A stretch of DNA of 64,000 nucleotides from positions 5,523,001 to 5,587,000 of the forward strand of contig CP050293.1 in assembly GCA_014189435.1 (NCBI GenBank), read 5' to 3'. The notes below the pieces were generated by a model. The model saw nothing but the letters and a program-made list of their open reading frames with translations. It had not been told where the DNA came from and ran no database searches. Every line of letters begins with the position of its first letter. Within the stretch, counting starts at the first letter, position 1. A program made the translations under genes and the position numbers. The DNA is from Mesorhizobium loti. GTDB taxonomy: Bacteria > Pseudomonadota > Alphaproteobacteria > Rhizobiales > Rhizobiaceae. This document shows positions 62,634 to 64,000 of this stretch, piece after piece.

Positions 62634-64000
62634 ATGAAATCCCAATATAGGGCGATCGTCATCGGCGGCGGCGTGGTTGGGGCCTCGGTGCTCTATCACC
62701 TGGCAAAGTTCGGCTGGAGCGACGTCGCGCTGATCGAACGCGAGGTGCTGACCGCAGGGTCGAGCTGGCATGCGGCCGGCGGCTTCCATGCGCTGAATGC
62801 CGATCCCAACATCGCCGCGCTGCAAGCCTATACGATCGACCTGCTCTCCGAGGTCGGGAAGGAATCGGGCCAGAGCATCGGCATGCACATGACCGGCGGC
62901 ATCTCGGTCGCCTCGGCGCCGGAGCGTTGGGAATGGCTGAAGGCCTCCTACCGCATCTTCCAGACCATGGGCATCGACGATGTCCATCTGGTCGGCGTCG
63001 ATGAGATCAAGCAGCGCTGCCCGATCCTCAACACCGACGGCATGCTGGGTGGGCTCTATGCCGCGCGCGAAGGCCATATCGATCCCTCGGGCGTCGTGCA
63101 CGCCTATGCCAAGGCCGCCAGGCTGCGCGGCGCCGACATCATCGAGCACAACCGCGTGCTGGAACTCAATCGCCGCGCCGACGGCTGCTGGGACGTGGTC
63201 ACCGAGAAGGGCACGGTGATTGCCGAGCACGTCGTCAATGCCGGCGGGCTGTGGGCCAAGCAGGTCGGCCGGATGGCCGGCATCGACCTGCCGGTATCGC
63301 CGATGGAGCACCATTATCTCGTCACCGAGGCGCTGCCCGAAATCCAGGCGCTGGACAAGGAATTGCCGCTGATCGTCGATCTCGAAGGCTTCACCTATAT
63401 GCGCCAGGAGCAGAAGGGCCTGCTGCTCGGCATCTACGAGATCAACCACAAGCACTGGAACATGGACGGAGCGCCGTGGGACTACGGCATCGAACTGATC
63501 CAGGAAGACACTGACCGCATCGCCGACGAGCTGGCGCTCGGCTTCAGCCGCTACCCTTGCCTGGAGAATGCCGGCATCAAGCGCTGGGTGAACGGCGCCT
63601 TCACCTTCTCGCCGGACGGCAATCCGCTGGTCGGCCCGGTGCGCGGCGTGCCCAATTACTGGGTGGCGTGCGGCGTCATGGCCGGCTTCCTGCAAGGCGG
63701 CGGCGTCGGCAAGTCGCTTGCCGAATGGATGATCCATGGCGAGCCGGAAGCTGATGTCTACGGCATGGACATCGCCCGCTACGGCGACTTCGCCTCCAAC
63801 CGCGAATACATCAGGCAGACCACCGGGCAATTCTATTCGCGCCGCTTCGTCATGAGCTATCCGAACGAGCAGCTGCCGGCGGGACGGCCCTTGAAGACGG
63901 CCGGCGCGCATGACGCCATGGACGCAGCCGGAGCGCGCTGGGGCAATTCGTGGGGCATGGAAGTGCCGCTCTATTTCGCGCCGCAAGGCTTCGTCGAGAC
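62634..64000 (+). CDS. FAD-dependent sarcosine/dimethylglycine dehydrogenase-like oxidoreductase (partial)
   Basis: The first 455 codons are present; the frame is open at the right edge. An N-terminal DAO-type FAD motif (IVIGGGVVGASVLYHLAKFG) is followed by TAGSSWHAAGG, the region where this family links FAD covalently to His, and NAGGLWAKQVG. After the FAD domain a folate-binding GcvT-like part seems to begin (ARWGNSWGMEVPLYFAP), as in dimethylglycine and sarcosine dehydrogenases. It would oxidatively demethylate an N-methyl amino acid. The TetR-type operator lies just upstream. Confidence 0.85.
   Translation, partial: MKSQYRAIVIGGGVVGASVLYHLAKFGWSDVALIEREVLTAGSSWHAAGGFHALNADPNIAALQAYTIDLLSEVGKESGQSIGMHMTGGISVASAPERWEWLKASYRIFQTMGIDDVHLVGVDEIKQRCPILNTDGMLGGLYAAREGHIDPSGVVHAYAKAARLRGADIIEHNRVLELNRRADGCWDVVTEKGTVIAEHVVNAGGLWAKQVGRMAGIDLPVSPMEHHYLVTEALPEIQALDKELPLIVDLEGFTYMRQEQKGLLLGIYEINHKHWNMDGAPWDYGIELIQEDTDRIADELALGFSRYPCLENAGIKRWVNGAFTFSPDGNPLVGPVRGVPNYWVACGVMAGFLQGGGVGKSLAEWMIHGEPEADVYGMDIARYGDFASNREYIRQTTGQFYSRRFVMSYPNEQLPAGRPLKTAGAHDAMDAAGARWGNSWGMEVPLYFAPQGFVE

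Noticed and set aside
1..64000. CRISPR array, tRNA, rRNA, prophage or insertion sequence
   Set aside because: No regularly spaced direct repeats beyond the 29-bp tandem at 60066, no recognisable RNA gene and no transposase or integrase reading frame were found.

Overview
The window looks like a chromosomal segment of a rhizobium, most likely Mesorhizobium or a close relative. The grounds are high G+C coding sequence, a typical Rhizobiales intergenic palindrome (1183-1230), and a succinoglycan-type exo locus whose order exoL-exoA-exoM-exoO-exoN-exoP and exoX/exoY-exoF match what I recall of Sinorhizobium meliloti. The organism call is inference; no rRNA or tRNA gene is visible.

Left third (1-28.6 kb): exopolysaccharide locus. 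exoL, A, M, O, N and P (partial) run leftward. exoT (flippase) runs rightward with a phosphoribosyltransferase-HAD fusion behind it. ugd, a GMC oxidoreductase with a small Tat partner, and a GT4 glycosyltransferase follow. exoK, a small coiled-coil protein, exoU, exoX (repressor), exoY (priming transferase), exoF (export) and exoQ (polymerase) complete it. exoA carries an apparent 1-nt frameshift in a G5 tract.

Embedded in it (16.6-24.1 kb) is a lasso peptide cluster. It has a 50-aa precursor missing from long-ORF calling (18228-18380), a PqqD-like recognition protein, a transglutaminase-like leader protease, an AsnB-like cyclase (also with a 1-nt homopolymer frameshift), an HPr-kinase-like lasso kinase and an ABC exporter. 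A PF14907-type nucleotidyltransferase is divergent. The core is predicted to form a Gly1-Asp9 ring and ends in Ser, the residue that lasso kinases phosphorylate. A repeated motif TGYTGC-N3-GCARCA lies before exoL/exoT, the exoK unit, the lasso precursor and exoY, suggesting one regulator for polymer and peptide.

Middle (28.8-36.1 kb): an SDR dehydrogenase, an acetone carboxylase operon (acxABC) with a divergent LuxR-type regulator, and a ParDE toxin-antitoxin pair.

Right-middle (36.1-53.1 kb): a catabolic island of unknown substrate. It has a fused E1 dehydrogenase, a family-5 ABC importer, a class III aminotransferase, an OtnK/OtnC-like pair, a semialdehyde dehydrogenase, a class III CoA-transferase, an SDR, and GntR and IclR regulators. 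Matching palindromes (IclR-like at 36321 and 51346; TGATATATCA at 36406 and 40353) link its two ends.

Right end (53.2-64 kb): a PF10091-type glycoside hydrolase, a flavin disulfide oxidoreductase, a GT4 enzyme, a GntR/DHDPS-like unit with a perfect 34-bp palindrome, a DUF1349 protein, a semialdehyde dehydrogenase, a TetR regulator with two matching operators, and a sarcosine/dimethylglycine dehydrogenase-like gene running off the end.
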